Notes under the pieces: generated by a model
The model's input: the letters and a program-made list of their open reading frames with translations, nothing else
Told to the model about the DNA's origin: nothing
Database searches by the model: none
Shown: piece by piece, positions 14,677 through 24,722 of the stretch
Layout of the letters: the number at the start of each line of letters is the position of its first letter
Numbering within the stretch: position 1 is the first letter of the stretch
Program-made: the position numbers and the translations under genes
Assembly (NCBI RefSeq): GCF_020711235.1
Contig: NZ_JAJFAV010000001.1
Coordinates: forward strand, 1-64,000
Origin: Hymenobacter sp. 15J16-1T3B
GTDB lineage: Bacteria > Bacteroidota > Bacteroidia > Cytophagales > Hymenobacteraceae
Direction: 5' to 3'
DNA: 64,000 nt

Positions 14677-17600
14677 CTAGTCGCCGAAGGGGTCGTTTTC
14701 GTCCTTCTTCTTGGCCTTCTTCTCCTTTTCCTTCTTCGGTTCCTTGGCGGATTCGGCGGGCTTTTCTTCCGCCGGGGCCGCTTCGTCTTTCTTCTTGTCC
14801 TTCTTGCCCGAGTCGGCGGCCGGTTCGGCCGGGGCGTCGGCTACGGGTTCGTCTTTTTTCTTCTTGTCTTTCTTGGACTCCTTCACCGGTTCGGCGGCGG
14901 GTTCGGCCGGCGCGTCGGCGGGGGCTTCGTCCTTTTTCTTTTTGTCCTTCTTGCTCGGCTCCGGCTCGGCCGTCGGGGTCTGGTCCGTGGCGAAGGGGTC
15001 GTTGGCGTCGGCCGCGGCGTCCTTCTTCTTTTTCTTCTCCTTCTTGGCCGGTTCGGCATCCGGGGTGGCGCCGGCGGCCGGGTCGGTGGCCCCGAACTGG
15101 TCGTCGGCGGCGTCGGCTTTCTTCTTCTTGTCCTTCTTCGAGCCCGACTCCATGTTGTCGAAGTTGCCGGTCGGGCGGTTGCTCAGCACCTGCTTCTGCG
15201 GCTTGGTTTCGCCCAGGTAGTCCTTGCGGAAGTGGTTCACGAAGAGCACCTTCTCCTGCTCGTCGCCGAGGAAGAAGCCGTAGTCGGTGGCCGTGTTGTA
15301 GTCGCCCTTGGCGGCGCGGCCCAGGATTTCGTCGAACTCGCCGTGCTGGGCTTTGGCCAGCAGCTTGTTTTCGGCAAACTTGAAGTAGTACCAAGTCTCG
15401 GGGTCGGCCTCCAGGTACAGCTCCACGGCGTCGCCGGTGCTTTCCTTCTTGATTTCGACGTAGCCGTCAATCATGGCGTTGATGTCCTTCTTGCCCACGC
15501 TCACCAGCCCCAGCTTGCCCACCGAGTACCAGGCGTTGTGCTTGTTGGACCACTTCAGGTTCACTTGGCTGAGCAGGATGTCGTGCAGGAACTTCGACGA
15601 GAACTTCTGCAAGGACACCTCGCCCCCGCCCTTGCGGTTGGCGTAGTCGCTCACCACTTTCGAGCCCGCAAACTCGCCCATCTTGTACAGCTCGTTCTGC
15701 GAGGAAGTCAGCGCTTCGGGCAGGCCCTTGGCGTACTTGGCCAAATCCAGGCCCATGGCTTCGAAAGCCTTGTCGGGGAAGTTCAAATCGAAGGCCATCA
15801 TGGCGTCCACCTGGTAGCGGGTCGAGTCCACGTTGGCCCGGCCCACGCCCGACGACACCAGCGTGTAGTCCTTGTTGGTGCCGATGAAATTGACCTTGCC
15901 GCGGAAGTTGAGCACGCCCGTCGAGTCGTTCACCGTCAGCACCGAGCCCTCGTACACCTCCGCGTCGAGCGGGTCGTGGCGGCTGATGGCGTAGATGCGC
16001 TTCTTCGGGTCGTAGGTCAGGGTGCCGTCGACCTCAAACAGGTTGCCGTCGGTGACGCTGCCCTTGGTGGCCACAAACAGCGGGTACGGCCGGCCGGTGG
16101 CCTCGTTCTGGTACAGGCCCGTCACCATCGGCGTGCCGTCCTCGGCTTTCATCTCCTTCATCCGGATCTTGACGAACTGCGGGTCGATGCTGTCCTGCAC
16201 CGGGAACCAGTCGGCCGAGGTCGGGGTCTTGGTGAATTCCAGGCGCGCCTGCCCGTCGAAGGCGAAGCCCTTGCTCTGCGAGTTCATCGTCACGCCGCCG
16301 CGGTACTGAATGCGCGGGGCAATGCGGAATTTGTCGGTGGCCTTGATGTCGGCCACGGCCAGCGTGGGCGGCGAGGGCGGCGTGTCGTCGTCGCCGTCCT
16401 TTTTCTTCTTGATCAGGGGCGCCTTCTTCTTGCCTTCGCCCTTGATCAGCCCCACCGAGGCAGAATCGACGGTGAAGTTGGCAAACTTGATGGCGAAGGA
16501 GTCGGTCGGGGTCTTGTAGTTGTAGAGCGCGTTGCCGGTGAAGGCGGCGCGGCTCAGCACCTTGATTTCGCCCTTGTAGAGGTGGTGGAACTTGCCCAGG
16601 GTGTCCATGGTGATGCCCGCGTTCTGGAAGGCGCGCATTTCGGCGTTGGGCAGCACGTACACCCGGTTCGAGTCGGGCTCGATCCAGGCGTCGGCCGAGG
16701 CCACGTAGGGCACGCCGTCGGCCACGAGGCGGAACTTGTTCAGGTCGTACTTACCGGCCCCGGCGCGGAACTTGAGGCCCTTCTGCTCGGGCTTCATGGA
16801 GTAGAAGTAGGCGCGGGTCGAGTCCTGCCCGGCGGCCACGCGCAGCTGCACGGTCTTCTTCTTGAAGTCCCAGCGGCCGCCGCTCAGCGAGGTGCGGTAC
16901 TGCGAGTAGGGCAGCTCGATGCTCGACTTGGTCACGCCCTCGGCGCGGGCAAAGTCGGCGTAGTTGTTCTTGATGTCGTAGGTAAAGGCCACGTCGGGCG
17001 CGGTCAGGGCCGGCTTCTTCGGGTCGGCCGACTTCACGCTAACCGTGCCGTTGGCGCCCTTGTACTGCGTGGGCAGGAAGGTGAACGACTTGGAGCGGAT
17101 GACCGACTGCGCGTTTTCCATGCGGCCCAGGCCGCCCAGGCCCTTGGGCGTGAGCACGGCCGTGCCCTTGTAGGCGTAGGAACCGTCGTAAAACTTCATG
17201 GCCTCGCCGCCGGCCGCGGTGCTCAGGTACATCGAGTCCTGCTTCACGGCCCACTTCATCTGGTAGCCCGGCAGCAAGGCCACTTTCGGGTACTCGGCCC
17301 CGTTCAGGGTGCCTTCCTTGATGGTGGCCGTCTTGCCCACCGTCACCACCGAGTCCTTGTAGAAGATAAACTGGTCGCTGTTCAGGGTGGCCGAGAGGTA
17401 GGTCATCTGCCCGTCGCCCTGAATGCCGCGGTTGCTCATTCTCACCTGGTTGAACAGGCGGCCTTTGCCGCCGTACACCGGGAAGCCGTCCTTGGGCACG
17501 TTGTAGATGAAGCCCAACGAGCCGTCCTCCTGCATGGTCAGCTTGGTCTTGATGTTGGGCAAGATGCCGCCCGACACGAACGTTCCCTTAAAGCCCACCG

Positions 17601-20259
17601 CCGAGCGGTTGGCGTTGTTGAGCGAGTCGAGCTTGAAGGGCGGAATGTCGAAGTAGATGGTCGTGTCGTAGGCGCCGCCGAGCACTTCGGGCTTGTTGAA
17701 GAACACGTAAGCGCCGGTCGTCGCGTCGAACGAGGGGTAGGCGCCCAGCTTCTTGCGGCCCGACTTGTTGTTCGGGGCGTTGATGTAGAGGCGGCCGGTG
17801 GCCTTGTTGCCCTTGTTGGTGAGGGCGAAGTCATTCTCCTTGCGCGCCTTCAGGGCCGAGCCTTTCGAGCCTTTGCCCTTCACGATGATGGAGTCAATCT
17901 TGAACATATCGATGTAAAAGCCATCGTAGTCAAACTTGAACTCCTTGCCCTTGAAGATAAAGGCCGAGGCCACCACCGTGCCGTTGAAATCGATGTTGCG
18001 GTTTTTCTGGATGCGCACAATGCTCGAGTCCGGCTTCACGAACACCGTCACCGAGTCGTCGGAGAAGTTGAAACGGTCCACGCCGCGCACCAGCAGGGTG
18101 TTGCTGTTCAGGTTCAGCGAGGCGTTTTTGCCGTTGGCCGCCAAGGACTTGATGGCAATGTGGTCGTAGTCCTTCTTGCCGCGGGCCGAGTTGACGTAGT
18201 GCAGGGCCTTGGGCAGCAGGGTGATTTCGCCCGTTACCGGGTTGATGCTCACGTACCCGTCGCGGGCCAGGCCCGAAATGGCCGAGCGGGCGTTGGCTTC
18301 CTTGATCTGCAAGGCGTCGACCAGGTCCTGCACCATGAATTTCTTCACGTTGTTGTGCGACTGGCTGTAGCCCACCACCATTTGCAAGGGGTGCAGGCGG
18401 TTGATGGAGTGAATCTGCTGGAAGCGGGTATTGGTGAAGAACTCCTTGGATTCAAAGCCGGCCGTCACCTGGTTTTTGGCCGTCAAGGTCTGGAAGTCGA
18501 TGTTGGGCGTCTTCAGGTTCCACGTCAGCTGCTCGGCCGACAATTCCATCTGGTGATAGGAGTCGGAGTAGGGCGTGGTTTTGTAGAGGCCTTCCTCGCG
18601 GGCCAGCAGCAGCACCTGCCGCGGCTTGGAGTACTTCAGCCGGGCGCCGGGGTGCGTCACCGAGTCGGACTTGCCCTCGAAGATGGTGATGGAGGCGCGG
18701 CTGGCCGAAATGAGCGTGTCGCCGAGCTGGTAGCTGCGCGAGGCGGCCCGGAAGCGCGGCTTGCCCTCGTAGCTCACGGTGATGCGCGAGAGGGAGCCGT
18801 CGAGCGTGGCCGAGTACATCTTGCTGCCGTTCAGCGAGAAGCCGCCCTGGTAGGTGATGTTGTCGCCGATGTTCTTGACCTGCGCGTCGTTGGTGAGCGA
18901 GACGAAGCGCGGGTAGCCGGTGTCGCCGCCGCCCTTGCGCTGCACGGCTTTGTAGGCCAGAGCGCCCTTCACCGGCGCCGTCAGCACGGCCGGGTAGGTC
19001 AGCGTCACGGGCTCGGCCTTGAACTCGGGCCGGTTCAGGTCGAAGTCGTAGGTGCCCAGCTCGGCCGTGAGCGGGTTGTTGTTGATCTGCCAGCCGAACG
19101 TGCCGCCCTTGCCCACAAACTTGCCGGTGATGGTGGCCAGCGTGCCGCTGGTTTTCTGAATCACCACCGAGTCGTAGCTGGTAGCAATGACCAGGTCGGC
19201 GTCCTTCAGCTCGATGACCGGGCCGCGGGTGCTCGGCGCCATGTAGGTGTCCACGTAGGCGGGCGTGGCGTCGGCGGCCGGCGTCGGCTCGTCCTTCCAC
19301 ACCTCGACCGGCTTGGCGGGCTCCGCGGCTTTGGTGGCCGCGGGCTTGGCGGCGGGTTTGGCGGCCGCGGTGGTTTTCTTGGGCGTAGAGGCTTTTTTCT
19401 TGGCCGGCGCGCCCCAGCCGTCGTCGGAGCTGGAGCCCCAGCCGCCGGTGTCCCAGCTGCCAGAGTCCCAGTCATCCCAGCCGCTGCTCTTCTTTTTGGC
19501 GGGGGCGGGCTTGGGTTTGGGCGCGGCCGGCTTGGCGGCAGGCTTCGCAGCGGCTACCGGCTTGGGCGCGGCGGACTTGGCCGGCTCGGGCTTGGGTTCC
19601 GGTTTGGGCGCGTCGCCCCAGCCGGAGGCCCCACCCGCAGCGGCACCGGCGGGCATGGGCGAGTCCAGTTCGTTGTAGGCGAAGCTGATGGCCGAGCTGT
19701 TGCCGACGCGCACGCGGTTGTAGCGCGAGCTGTAGAGCTGCCGGGTTTTCAGAAACTGCGTGCTGCTGCTGATGAACTGCTGCAGCTCCTTCAGGTCCTG
19801 CGGGGCCAGGGCTTTTTCCGTCACGCTCAGCAGCTGGTCGGTCTGCGCGTCGGTGAGCGGCTGCTGGCCCTGCTTGGCGGCAATGAGCAGGCCCCAGAAG
19901 GCTTCCAGGTGCGGGCGCGGCTTGAGGCGGCGCTCCTGCATCTTGCGGGCCAGCTCGATGACCTTGGCCTGCTGCGAGGCAGTGAGCTTGTTCGACGCCC
20001 ACAGCTGGCGCAGCTGCTCGACCTGGGCAATGGCGCCCGGGTTTTTGGTGGCCGTCATCACGGCCACGACCTCGCCGATAAACGTGGTCGGGTCGGTGCT
20101 AAAAGGGCCGCTGCCCGGACGAGGGGTGGCGGGGGCGGCGGCCGATACGGGTGGAGTAGAGCCAGGGGCCGTCGGCGGCTTGGTTGTTTGGGCACGGCCG
20201 GTTACGGCTGCCCCCAACACCATCAACGCACTAAGCCCCCACGCTGCGAATTGCTTCAT
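14677..20259 (-). CDS. Giant secreted protein of unknown function, 1860 aa
   Basis: I do not recognise a characterised family. Residues 1-23 form a signal peptide (cleaved near GRAQ). Residues 30-190 are helical and polar. Residues about 190-330 are a low-complexity Pro/Ala/Lys linker containing a Trp/Asp/Gly/Ser-rich patch (WDDWDSGSWDTGGWG). Residues about 340-1690 are a long beta-rich region with many short strands and recurring phrases such as FNGTVVASAFIFKGKEF and VDGTLTYDPKKRIYAIS, suggesting repeated beta-sheet or solenoid units. The last 170 residues are an Ala/Asp/Glu/Lys tail in which NDPF recurs (NDPFATD, NDPFGD). There is no type IX sorting domain and no beta-barrel C-terminus. It is monocistronic with its own terminator, and the sense strand avoids TTA, CTA and TCA codons. 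A periplasmic or surface scaffold is plausible but unproven. Confidence 0.85.
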   Translation of the reverse strand: MKQFAAWGLSALMVLGAAVTGRAQTTKPPTAPGSTPPVSAAAPATPRPGSGPFSTDPTTFIGEVVAVMTATKNPGAIAQVEQLRQLWASNKLTASQQAKVIELARKMQERRLKPRPHLEAFWGLLIAAKQGQQPLTDAQTDQLLSVTEKALAPQDLKELQQFISSSTQFLKTRQLYSSRYNRVRVGNSSAISFAYNELDSPMPAGAAAGGASGWGDAPKPEPKPEPAKSAAPKPVAAAKPAAKPAAPKPKPAPAKKKSSGWDDWDSGSWDTGGWGSSSDDGWGAPAKKKASTPKKTTAAAKPAAKPAATKAAEPAKPVEVWKDEPTPAADATPAYVDTYMAPSTRGPVIELKDADLVIATSYDSVVIQKTSGTLATITGKFVGKGGTFGWQINNNPLTAELGTYDFDLNRPEFKAEPVTLTYPAVLTAPVKGALAYKAVQRKGGGDTGYPRFVSLTNDAQVKNIGDNITYQGGFSLNGSKMYSATLDGSLSRITVSYEGKPRFRAASRSYQLGDTLISASRASITIFEGKSDSVTHPGARLKYSKPRQVLLLAREEGLYKTTPYSDSYHQMELSAEQLTWNLKTPNIDFQTLTAKNQVTAGFESKEFFTNTRFQQIHSINRLHPLQMVVGYSQSHNNVKKFMVQDLVDALQIKEANARSAISGLARDGYVSINPVTGEITLLPKALHYVNSARGKKDYDHIAIKSLAANGKNASLNLNSNTLLVRGVDRFNFSDDSVTVFVKPDSSIVRIQKNRNIDFNGTVVASAFIFKGKEFKFDYDGFYIDMFKIDSIIVKGKGSKGSALKARKENDFALTNKGNKATGRLYINAPNNKSGRKKLGAYPSFDATTGAYVFFNKPEVLGGAYDTTIYFDIPPFKLDSLNNANRSAVGFKGTFVSGGILPNIKTKLTMQEDGSLGFIYNVPKDGFPVYGGKGRLFNQVRMSNRGIQGDGQMTYLSATLNSDQFIFYKDSVVTVGKTATIKEGTLNGAEYPKVALLPGYQMKWAVKQDSMYLSTAAGGEAMKFYDGSYAYKGTAVLTPKGLGGLGRMENAQSVIRSKSFTFLPTQYKGANGTVSVKSADPKKPALTAPDVAFTYDIKNNYADFARAEGVTKSSIELPYSQYRTSLSGGRWDFKKKTVQLRVAAGQDSTRAYFYSMKPEQKGLKFRAGAGKYDLNKFRLVADGVPYVASADAWIEPDSNRVYVLPNAEMRAFQNAGITMDTLGKFHHLYKGEIKVLSRAAFTGNALYNYKTPTDSFAIKFANFTVDSASVGLIKGEGKKKAPLIKKKKDGDDDTPPSPPTLAVADIKATDKFRIAPRIQYRGGVTMNSQSKGFAFDGQARLEFTKTPTSADWFPVQDSIDPQFVKIRMKEMKAEDGTPMVTGLYQNEATGRPYPLFVATKGSVTDGNLFEVDGTLTYDPKKRIYAISRHDPLDAEVYEGSVLTVNDSTGVLNFRGKVNFIGTNKDYTLVSSGVGRANVDSTRYQVDAMMAFDLNFPDKAFEAMGLDLAKYAKGLPEALTSSQNELYKMGEFAGSKVVSDYANRKGGGEVSLQKFSSKFLHDILLSQVNLKWSNKHNAWYSVGKLGLVSVGKKDINAMIDGYVEIKKESTGDAVELYLEADPETWYYFKFAENKLLAKAQHGEFDEILGRAAKGDYNTATDYGFFLGDEQEKVLFVNHFRKDYLGETKPQKQVLSNRPTGNFDNMESGSKKDKKKKADAADDQFGATDPAAGATPDAEPAKKEKKKKKDAAADANDPFATDQTPTAEPEPSKKDKKKKDEAPADAPAEPAAEPVKESKKDKKKKDEPVADAPAEPAADSGKKDKKKDEAAPAEEKPAESAKEPKKEKEKKAKKKDENDPFGD

Positions 20260-20595
20260 ACAAATGCCTTCAGACGGAGTTATCCGCCTACAATTTCCGA
20301 AAAAGTTGGCGGACTTCCCGCCCGCATGATTGTCAACACTTTACCGACTTGGTTGCATTCCATCCAGCCCCGGCATAATGCCGCTGGGCGGGCCGCCACC
20401 TGGGCTTGCACCCCGGCGGCGGAATGCGCCGATTGGTCGATAAAACGGCCCGGGTAGCAGAAATCCGCCGCCCGGGCGCAACCGCCGCGGCTACTTTTGA
20501 CTCGGTACAGCAGAAGGGCAGAGTTTGGGGGCGCCACCCACCTGCCCGCTTTGGCGGCCGCTGCTGACACTTCCGCTTTTTTCCTCCTGCTTTCG
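20260..20595. other. Divergent intergenic region between the giant-protein gene and the kelch gene
   Basis: This 336-nt stretch separates two divergent genes and should hold promoters for both. On the plus side a -7 element is visible at 20492. I see no small gene, repeat or structured RNA in it. Confidence 0.5.
20492..20499 (+). promoter_or_regulatory. -7 promoter element of the kelch/DUF4270 operon
   Basis: TACTTTTG matches TAnnTTTG, 97 nt before the kelch gene start, implying a 5' untranslated region of about 90 nt. No clear -33 is seen. Confidence 0.4.
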
Positions 20596-21591
20596 ATGAA
20601 ACGATACCTCCCGCACTGGCTGCTGGTGCTGGCCGTGCTGTGCCTGGCCGGGTGCAGCAAAGACGACTCCGACCCCGCCGAAGACATCCTGGGCGTGTGG
20701 ACCGGCCGCTCCCAATTCGAGGGCCTGGCCCGCAACGCGGCCATCAGTTTTACCATCGGCGACAAGGCCTACGTGGGCCTGGGCACCGACGGCACCAACA
20801 AGTTTGTGGACTTCTGGGAATACACCCCGGCCACCAATACTTGGATACAAAAAGCCGATTTCCCGGGCGTAGGCCGCTATTTGGCCGTGGGGTTCAGCGC
20901 GGGCGGCAAGGGCTACGTGGGCACCGGCTATGACGGGGCCAACAAGCTCAAGGACTTCTACGAGTACGACCCGGCCGCCAACCGCTGGACGCGCAAGGCC
21001 GACTTCGGCGGCTCGGCCCGCTACGGGGCCGTGGGGCTGGGCATTGCCGGCAAGGGCTACATCGGCACCGGCTTCGACGGCAACGCCAAGAAGGATTTCT
21101 GGCAGTACGACCCGGCCTCCGACCAGTGGACGCAGAAGCCCTCCTTCGGCGGCAACAAGCGCCAGGGCGCGGTGGCCTTCACCCTGAACGACAAGGGCTA
21201 CCTACTGCTCGGCGCCGACAACGGTTCGTACCAGACCGACGTGTGGTCGTACGACCCCGTGAGCGAGCTGTGGACCTCGCACAACGAGCTGATCAACAAC
21301 ACCGACGCCGATTACGACTACAGCGCCCTGCCGCGGGCCAATGCCACCGCTTTCGTGGTGGGCACGCACGGCTTCGTGGCCCTGGGCACCAACGGCAGCA
21401 CCCTGACCTCGTGCTACGAGTACGACCCCACGGCTGATACCTGGACGCAGAAAACCGCGTTTGGCGGCACGGCGCGCACCTACCCCGTCGGCTTCGGGCT
21501 CGGCGACAAGGGCTACGTGGGCCTGGGCCTGAGCAGCGCCCTGCGCCTGGATGACTTCTGGCAGCTCGCGCCCAATGAGTCGCCCGACTAA
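20596..21591 (+). CDS. Kelch-repeat lipoprotein
   Basis: The 331-residue protein has a lipoprotein signal with lipobox LAGC (Cys20), so it is anchored in a membrane after export. The rest consists of about six kelch-like repeats built on FxIGDKAYVGLGTD, then DFWEYxPATNxWxxKADF, expected to fold as a six-bladed beta-propeller. Such propellers serve as binding platforms; no active site is known. The ATG at 20596 places the lipobox correctly. Its last 17 nt overlap the start of the DUF4270 gene, so the two lipoproteins are co-translated and probably act together at the outer membrane. Confidence 0.9.
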   Translation: MKRYLPHWLLVLAVLCLAGCSKDDSDPAEDILGVWTGRSQFEGLARNAAISFTIGDKAYVGLGTDGTNKFVDFWEYTPATNTWIQKADFPGVGRYLAVGFSAGGKGYVGTGYDGANKLKDFYEYDPAANRWTRKADFGGSARYGAVGLGIAGKGYIGTGFDGNAKKDFWQYDPASDQWTQKPSFGGNKRQGAVAFTLNDKGYLLLGADNGSYQTDVWSYDPVSELWTSHNELINNTDADYDYSALPRANATAFVVGTHGFVALGTNGSTLTSCYEYDPTADTWTQKTAFGGTARTYPVGFGLGDKGYVGLGLSSALRLDDFWQLAPNESPD

Positions 21592-22903
21592 GCCGCTGCG
21601 ACGCGCCGCCCGGGCTGGGCTCGGGGCGGCGCTGCTGGTGCTGGCGGGCTGGCTAGCGGGCTGCGAGGCTCCCGGCACCGACTTCGAAAACGTGCTGCCG
21701 GCCGCCACCACCACCCTCGGGGCCAACTACACCGACACCATCACGGTGCGCACGTCCACGGTGCTGACCGATTCGGTGGCCTCGTCCACATCGGGCTACC
21801 TGCTGCTGGGCCGCTACCACGACGCGCGCCTGGGCACTATCACGGCCCGCAGCTACCTGCAGCCCGGCCTGAACGACGCCGGCACGCCCGAGGCGGAGGC
21901 CGTGTTCGACTCGGTGGTGCTGGTGCTGGCCACCGACGCCTACCGCTACGGCGACACGACGCGCACCCAGCAGCTGCGGGTGCACCGGCTGCAAACCGAC
22001 CTGCGCGGCACCGCTACCTACTACACCGCCGACGCCCGCCCCTACGACGCCACCCCGCTGGGCGAGGCTACGTTCCGGGCCCGCAAGCAGCTCACCAGCC
22101 TGCGGGTGCGGCTCGACGCCGGCTTTGGCCAGCAGTTGTTTGCCGCCGCGCAGCAGGGCACCATCGGCACCGCCGACGAGCTGCTGGCCCAGCTGCCGGG
22201 CCTGGTGCTCACGCCCGGCCCCACCGACGACGCAGCCCTACTGCGCTTCACGGTGGCCACGTCGGCGCTGCAGCTGTACTACCACCTGCCCTGGCTACCC
22301 GACGCCTACCTGAGCGTGAACTTCCCCGTTTCCACCGGCCCGAAGCACTTCTACCAGCTGGAGGCCGACCGGCGCGGCAGCTTGCTGAGCCCGCTCACCA
22401 CCTTGCGCCAGACCCTGCCCAGCGCCCGCACGGCCGAGGAAACCTACATCGAGGCCGGGCTAGGGCTGCAAACCAAGGTGGAGCTGCCCTACCTCGCGCA
22501 GCTCAAGCAACTGGGCGGCAACCTGGTCGTCAACTCGGCGGTGCTGGAGGCGGAAGTCACGGCGGACAGCGAAAACCCCGCCTTGCCCCCGCCCGCGGCC
22601 CTGGTCCCGCGCCTCACCGATGCCGGCAACCACCTCGGCGCCTATTTCCTCGACGGCAGCGGCAACGTGCTTTCGGCCAACTACCAGCGCGGCATTTCGC
22701 CCCGCACCGGGCTGGAGCGCGGCACCTACGCCGTGCCGCTCACCGCCTACTGCGCGCAGGTGCTGGCCAGTACTCGCGTCAACCACGGCGTGCTGCTCGG
22801 CTCCGGCACCAACGACGCGGCCGAGCGCGTGGTACTCGGCAGCAGGCAGCACGCCGCAGCGCCGATGAAGCTGCGCCTGTACTTCACCCGCGTCAGCCTT
22901 TGA
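21575..22903 (+). CDS. DUF4270 domain lipoprotein
   Basis: The 442-residue protein has a lipobox at LAGC (Cys30), followed by GTDFENVLP and a beta-rich body. SSTSGYLLLGRYHDARLGTI and VFDSVVLVLATDAYRYGDT are typical of the Bacteroidota DUF4270 family of envelope lipoproteins, whose function is unknown. The ATG at 21575 is inside the end of the kelch gene (17-nt overlap, different frame); an alternative ATG lies 24 nt upstream. A 17-bp perfect hairpin follows the stop. Confidence 0.88.
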   Translation: MSRPTKPLRRAARAGLGAALLVLAGWLAGCEAPGTDFENVLPAATTTLGANYTDTITVRTSTVLTDSVASSTSGYLLLGRYHDARLGTITARSYLQPGLNDAGTPEAEAVFDSVVLVLATDAYRYGDTTRTQQLRVHRLQTDLRGTATYYTADARPYDATPLGEATFRARKQLTSLRVRLDAGFGQQLFAAAQQGTIGTADELLAQLPGLVLTPGPTDDAALLRFTVATSALQLYYHLPWLPDAYLSVNFPVSTGPKHFYQLEADRRGSLLSPLTTLRQTLPSARTAEETYIEAGLGLQTKVELPYLAQLKQLGGNLVVNSAVLEAEVTADSENPALPPPAALVPRLTDAGNHLGAYFLDGSGNVLSANYQRGISPRTGLERGTYAVPLTAYCAQVLASTRVNHGVLLGSGTNDAAERVVLGSRQHAAAPMKLRLYFTRVSL

Positions 22904-22935
22904 GGCCATTCTGCCGGCCATTGGCCACCCCAAAG

Positions 22936-22977
22936 CACCGGACCGGGCCCTGTAAGCTTGCAGGGCCCGGTCCGGTG
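22936..22977. terminator. Bidirectional terminator hairpin
   Basis: A perfect 17-bp stem (CACCGGACCGGGCCCTG and its complement) with an 8-nt loop lies between convergent genes. There is no strong T-run on either side. Confidence 0.65.
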
Positions 22978-23002
22978 GTTGTAGGCTAAGTTGGAGCTAG
23001 GC

Positions 23003-24601
23003 TCAGTTCAGCTGCACCAACACCGTTTGCGTCTGCCCGTTTTCCACGGTGCGCAAGGTGTAGAGGCCGCGGGGCAAATCGGCCACGTTCCAGGTCAGCT
23101 CGGCCGTAGCGGGCACTTCCGCCCCCGCGGCCTGGCGCACCACCCGGCCCTGCAGGTTCACTAGCTGCGCACTCACGCCCGCGGCGCTGGGCAAGTGCAC
23201 CGTCAGCCGGTGTTGGCTGGGATTGGGGTACACGCTGAGCGGGTTATTGCAGCGCGGGGCAATCGGGACGGCAAAGCGCAGCGAGGCCAGGAAGCCGCTG
23301 GTACCGGTGGCCGTCGGGTGCTCGTGCCCGAACGTGGCGGCTCCGGCGAAGGAGCCGACCACCAGCACGCGGCGATGCACCGGTGAGGTTCCCAGCGTGG
23401 TGGCCAGCCGCTGGCTCGCCAGCACGCCGCTGGCCTGCAACTCCCAGTCGGGCGAGCCGTCGAGTTGCAACCCGATGACGGCGGCGGTGCTGGCCGAACG
23501 CTTCAGCAGCGCCACCGGGCCTGCATCGGACCAGGCCACGCCCACGTTGGTTTCGGCCGGCCCGACGGATTTCAACCATTCTACCGCGCCGCTCGGGCTG
23601 AAGCGGGCCACAAATCCTTCGCGCGCGGCGGTGGCGGTGAGGGTGGCGGCGCCCAGGGTGTAGGTGCCGCTGAAGCCCCCGGCTACGTAGCTGCGGCCCA
23701 GCGCATCCACGGCCAGGGCAGTGGCGCCGCTTTGGTCGCCGCGGGCCCATACCACGGCGCCGGTGGCCCCGTCGAGCCGGGTGAGGAAGGCACCCGAGGG
23801 CGGGCCGGGTACCGGGCTGCCGCCGAGGGTCAGCGGGCCGAAGTAAGAGCCAACGACGTACACGCCCTGCAAGGCATCGGTGCTTACGTCGAGCCCGTTG
23901 GAGCTGAGCGGGGCTGCCCCGGACACGTTCCAGCGGAAGGCGCCCGCGCCGCTTAACGACAGCACAAACAGCTGCCGCAGGCCCCCGGCGCCGCTGCCGC
24001 CGTTGCTGAGCTGGTAGCCGTAGCCGATGCCGGTGACGTAGCTGTTGCCCATCAAGTCGAGGGCCAGGGCATTGGCGGAGGTGGGTAGGTAGGTGCTGCC
24101 GCCCTGCACGGCCCAGCGAATCGTACCGCTGGCCGAGAGCTTGAACACCACGAATTTATCCTGGAAGTAGAGGTCGGGAGAGAGGTTGGTGCCGGGCACC
24201 GTGCTGGTAAACAGGCCGTTCATGCGCCCCAGCACCACGGCTTCGCCGGTGAGCGGGTGCACGCTGATATCGGTGCCGCTGGCGAAGGTTCCGGCGGTGC
24301 CACCCACCAGCGTCGGCTGAATAGGCAGTACGGTGGCCCACTCCGGGTGGCCGACGGCGTCGAACTTGGCCACTAGCAAGTCGCCGCCGGCGCTGCTACT
24401 GGTGAGCGTGAACCGCCCGAGACGAATGGTCCCACTGAATTGGCCCGTGACGTAGGCGTGCCCGCCGGCGTCGGCGGCCACGCTGTTAACGGTAAACGGT
24501 TGGGCCTCGGCCCACTGCCACTGCGGGCTCTGCGCCCGCGCCGACAGGGCGCAAAGCAGATAACAAACGGGAATGAGTAGAAGGCGGACAAACGGGCGCA
24601 T
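23003..24601 (-). CDS. Type IX secretion cargo with SBBP-like repeats
   Basis: The 532-residue protein has a signal peptide (MRPFVRLLLIPVCYLLCALS) and a mature start WQWAEAQPFTVNSVAADAGG. Its body is repeats of the form GHAYVTGQFSGTIRLG, the beta-propeller or SBBP style. The C-terminal 75 residues, beginning LSVYPNPSQHRLTVHL and ending in a short basic-polar strand, are a type A sorting domain for the type IX secretion system. It should therefore be exported to the cell surface or medium. It is a tandem paralogue of the next gene. The ATG at 24601 was chosen because the signal peptide begins there. Confidence 0.88.
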   Translation of the reverse strand: MRPFVRLLLIPVCYLLCALSARAQSPQWQWAEAQPFTVNSVAADAGGHAYVTGQFSGTIRLGRFTLTSSSAGGDLLVAKFDAVGHPEWATVLPIQPTLVGGTAGTFASGTDISVHPLTGEAVVLGRMNGLFTSTVPGTNLSPDLYFQDKFVVFKLSASGTIRWAVQGGSTYLPTSANALALDLMGNSYVTGIGYGYQLSNGGSGAGGLRQLFVLSLSGAGAFRWNVSGAAPLSSNGLDVSTDALQGVYVVGSYFGPLTLGGSPVPGPPSGAFLTRLDGATGAVVWARGDQSGATALAVDALGRSYVAGGFSGTYTLGAATLTATAAREGFVARFSPSGAVEWLKSVGPAETNVGVAWSDAGPVALLKRSASTAAVIGLQLDGSPDWELQASGVLASQRLATTLGTSPVHRRVLVVGSFAGAATFGHEHPTATGTSGFLASLRFAVPIAPRCNNPLSVYPNPSQHRLTVHLPSAAGVSAQLVNLQGRVVRQAAGAEVPATAELTWNVADLPRGLYTLRTVENGQTQTVLVQLN

Positions 24602-24722
24602 GTAATGAAATGTGGGAATGTGACGAGGCTTTTTGCAATCCAACCAACTCCAGAGCGCGCATCCTGCAAACGCCACGCAAGGCCCGCCAAACTATTTGGC
24701 CTTGCTCCTTCTTTCTCTTGAT

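Noticed and set aside
14548-20457. A 1969-codon open frame on the plus strand, antisense to the giant gene
   Set aside because: It lies in exact codon register with the sense gene, so stops would need TTA, CTA or TCA sense codons, which this GC-rich genome avoids. The translation is His/Val/Gly/Arg-rich and not protein-like, whereas the minus frame has a signal peptide and ordered sequence.
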